Origin: Owenia fusiformis
Taxonomy: Eukaryota > Annelida > Polychaeta > Sabellida > Oweniidae
Direction of reading: 5' to 3'
Assembly: GCA_903813345.2 (NCBI GenBank)
Contig: CAIIXF020000001.1
Coordinates: 35,309,366-35,373,365, forward strand
Length of the DNA: 64,000 bases
Shown here piece after piece: positions 61,596 through 64,000 of this stretch. Positions within the stretch are counted from its first letter, which is position 1. Each line of letters begins with the position of its first letter. A program made the position numbers and the translations under genes. Below the pieces are notes generated by a model. The model was given only the letters and a program-made list of their open reading frames with translations. It was not told where the DNA came from and did no database searches.

Positions 61596-61840
61596 ACATA
61601 AACGCATTTTTCCAAACTATGAATTGGAGGTGTATGGATCCCCAAAGCTAGCATGAAGAGTGCGAAGTGAGGCTAATTTTTGAAAGTTTCAAGGAGTAGC
61701 CTTGCAACAGTCACACATTTGCAAGAGTCTAAAATTTCCACAAATCATCTTACCTTTCCCAGGAACAACGAAGGAGCATGAAAATGTGCACTTCTTGCAT
61801 TGTTAGAGTATAATAAAGCTCAAACCATTGTAAATTCTAA

Positions 61841-62308
61841 GGTATGAGGTTCCATATCCATCCGCCAAAAGGTATGACCCCTATATAGTCCATTTAAAAA
61901 CTCGTGGTATTGTTCTAAATAACGCCATAGTTGGCTTGTAGGGTACCTAGTATGCCACTATTTGGTATCAAAATAAAAAGGAGGAGTTCAACTTTCATTT
62001 GAATTACGAAAATAGCGATGTAGGTCAAAAATAGTTCCGACGTGAGCATGTTTACTACGCGTTTGCCCATCATATCAGAATTGAGGAAGTGGTAGCAAAC
62101 GCGAGTCACAATAAATGGACGCTGATATCTCAAAAAGTAACCTGCCTTCTATAATTTGATGTAGATCAATCGAACCCCTATATGAACAGGTACATTTTGA
62201 TATATAACACTATGGGGGATAAGCGTTTTATAGTTGGTCACGAACGCCATATGTGCAAAGTATTGTTATGAATTTTCGAATTTGGTGTTGGATTACGGTA
62301 CTCATACC
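61841..62308. mobile_element. 0.47-kb repeat, left copy, GGTATGAG...CTCATACC
   Basis: An 8-bp inverted end (GGTATGAG/CTCATACC) bounds 468 bp that match 63102-63575 at roughly 97 percent. The outer flank is CTAA (61837-61840), the inner flank TTAA (62309-62312). Confidence 0.8.
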
Positions 62309-62312
62309 TTAA

Positions 62313-63097
62313 TATGAGGCCTAAAATTGTCTGCTAGTTGGCCAGAGACCAATATTCTAGCAGAATTTGAGAATAGAATCGATTTTTTTTCGTTCTGCGT
62401 AGGGCAAACAATGATTTGAAATCACTTTCAACCATTCTGTGAGTATAAGAATGGTCATAAGAGGCCCGTGGAGGGTCATGAATGAAAGAAAGCCCTCTGA
62501 AATTCCGTCAAAATTGCAGGTTATTTCTTCATTTTTTGCTAAAATTACATGATTTTCAGGGCCCATATCTCAGTGAAATTGCTACAATGTAGCGATTTTT
62601 TATTTTTACAGGCTAGATACACGTGTCAGGTCGACAGAAACAGTAAGCATGTGTGATTTTTAAATTGCTACATTGTAGCAATATTTATTTCAAAATACAG
62701 GTGTGAGGGAAACTGCAATTTAGTTAGATTTGGGCGAAAATGGCCAAATTTCAGTCAAAATCCTCGGGACACAGGGCCTTTGTCTTAGATTTAGTCAATG
62801 ATGCAACTCTTAGTAGAAGGTGTGCCATATAGGGAATGAAAGCTGTTTGTCAGACGTATCATTTTCTTCAATAAACTCAGAGATAGTCAGGTTAGATTTG
62901 TGACGTCACAGTGGCAAAGTTAGACTAGCATATTTAGACGTATTTGGGGTAGGGCAAATTAACCCTTTCTAGCCTAAATGGATAAATTTTTCACATATTC
63001 AGCCAGTTCTGACGTTTTTATGCATTTTTGAACTAGAAATGATATTTTCTGCCAAAAAAAGTTGCAGAGATAAAAATCAGTGTGATGTCATAAAACA
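62313..63097. other. Unique segment between the two 0.47-kb repeats
   Basis: 785 bp with no recognised gene. Two palindromic words, gctacaatgtagc and gctacattgtagc, lie at about 62580 and 62669. The 69-codon minus frame (62357-62566) has no motif. Confidence 0.5.
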
Positions 63098-63101
63098 TTA
63101 A

Positions 63102-63575
63102 GGTATGAGGTTCCATATCCATCCGCCAAAAGGTATGACCCCTATATAGTCCATTTAAAAACTCGTGGTATTGTTCTAAATAACGCCATAGTTGGCTTCT
63201 AGGGTACCTAGTATGCCACTATTTGGTATCAAAATAAAGAGGAGGAGTTCAACTTTCATTTGAATTACGAAAATAGCGATGTAGGTCAAAAATAGTTCCG
63301 ACGTGAGCATGTTTACTACGCGTTTGCCCATCATATCAGAATTGAGGAAGTGGTAGCAAACGCGAGTCACAATAAATGGACGCTGATATCTCAAAAAGTA
63401 ACCTGACTCCCTATAATTTGATGTAGATCAATCAAACCCCTATATGAACAGGTACATTTTGATATATACAGTAACACTATGGGGGATAAGCGTTTTATAG
63501 TTGGTCACCAACGCCATATGTGCAAAGTATTGTTATGAATTTTCGAATTTGGTGTTGGATTACGGTACTCATACC
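63102..63575. mobile_element. 0.47-kb repeat, right copy
   Basis: Direct copy of 61841-62308 with the same ends. The inner flank is TTAA (63098-63101), the outer flank CTAA (63576-63579). Differences are a few substitutions and an extra cagta. Confidence 0.8.
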
Positions 63576-63579
63576 CTAA

Positions 63580-64000
63580 ATATTTCATGTCCACCATTTT
63601 GTTTGCTGGAACTACTTCTAGACTTCCTGATTAATCCTCATACAAGTTTTGTGACTACACCAAGTGGCATAGATTATCACTTGTATATTTTATCTATTAC
63701 AGTATAATTATCATGATAGATACATGATAGAGGCTTTATGAATGATAAACAATGGATACACGAATGTGGATAACTCTGGAGTAAAAAATAGTTCCAGGAA
63801 ACAAAATGATGGACATGAAATATTTTTACAATTTCTTAAGAATCTCGCTAATGAAATTATAATTTTATTAACGAGATCTTATTAAGAGTTCATATCGCAT
63901 AATAACCCTTATTATCGGATTCCAGCTGTTAGTAGTATTAATTTGAATAAATTAAAACTGAGTAGTGCAGCTGAGTGGACATGTATATGCAACGATAACT
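63580..64000. other. ATP6V1F intron or intergenic, nothing recognised
   Basis: No supported feature up to the window edge. gtccaccattttgtttgctg (63590) and its near-inverse tgatggacatgaaata (63800) hint at another small inverted repeat. Confidence 0.35.

Noticed and set aside
63911-63930. ATP6V1F exon 2 or later (attccagctgttag resembling IPAV)
   Set aside because: A stop follows immediately, no acceptor precedes it, and the flanking family residues are absent.

Overview
The window is AT-rich genomic DNA from an invertebrate animal, probably marine. Evidence: split genes with GT-AG introns, an RNA polymerase II subunit and a V-ATPase subunit as neighbours, an FMRFamide-receptor-like GPCR, a zona-pellucida-type secreted protein, several non-LTR retrotransposon relics, and very dense small DNA transposons. 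Nothing bacterial or organellar is seen. The phylum cannot be fixed from sequence alone; spiralians and invertebrate deuterostomes both fit.

Layout. 1-4.4 kb holds little beyond one orphan exon-like stretch. 4.5-6.7 kb is a rhodopsin-class GPCR with a one-exon coding region, a TATA-like box, a predicted 5'UTR intron and a poly(A) signal. 6.8-16 kb is an array of inverted-repeat elements, including a 3.6-kb element (A, 9145-12759) with long terminal inverted repeats and 5-bp target duplications. 17.1-23.8 kb is a minus-strand gene (five exons found) for a secreted ZP-N-domain protein with a hydrophobic C-terminal tail. 25-28.9 kb holds two copies of a 0.5-kb inverted-repeat element and a LINE relic. 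29.5-35.5 kb is a 6.1-kb element (B) of the same terminal design as A, carrying a zinc-finger ORF, 0.45-kb tandem repeats and a 1-kb near-perfect palindrome. 35.6-38.5 kb is an inverted repeat built from a broken, cysteine-rich mobile-element gene. 38.8-41.6 kb contains two minisatellites (29-bp and 39-bp units).

46.5-60.0 kb is the complete five-exon POLR2D (RPB4) gene on the minus strand. Its introns hold LINE relics, a tRNA-like SINE head, a 135-bp tandem repeat and a nest of DNA transposons: a hAT-like element inside a LINE, a CAC-terminated element with 5-bp duplications inside the hAT, and a piggyBac-like element with TTAA ends inside that. POLR2D is divergent from ATP6V1F, whose first coding exon starts 268 bp away; its later exons are outside the window or were not found. 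The ATP6V1F intron contains an inverted-repeat element with a 9-bp duplication and a pair of 0.47-kb direct repeats flanked by CTAA/TTAA.

The most unusual pattern is a shared end design in elements A, B and D (13593-14100): a CACTG terminus, an element-specific palindrome of about 28 bp, then an ARATGG...TTCC block, with half-sites of the same palindrome repeated further in. A and B also share a zinc-finger-like peptide (FKCYYCNT), which may be the remnant of their transposase.
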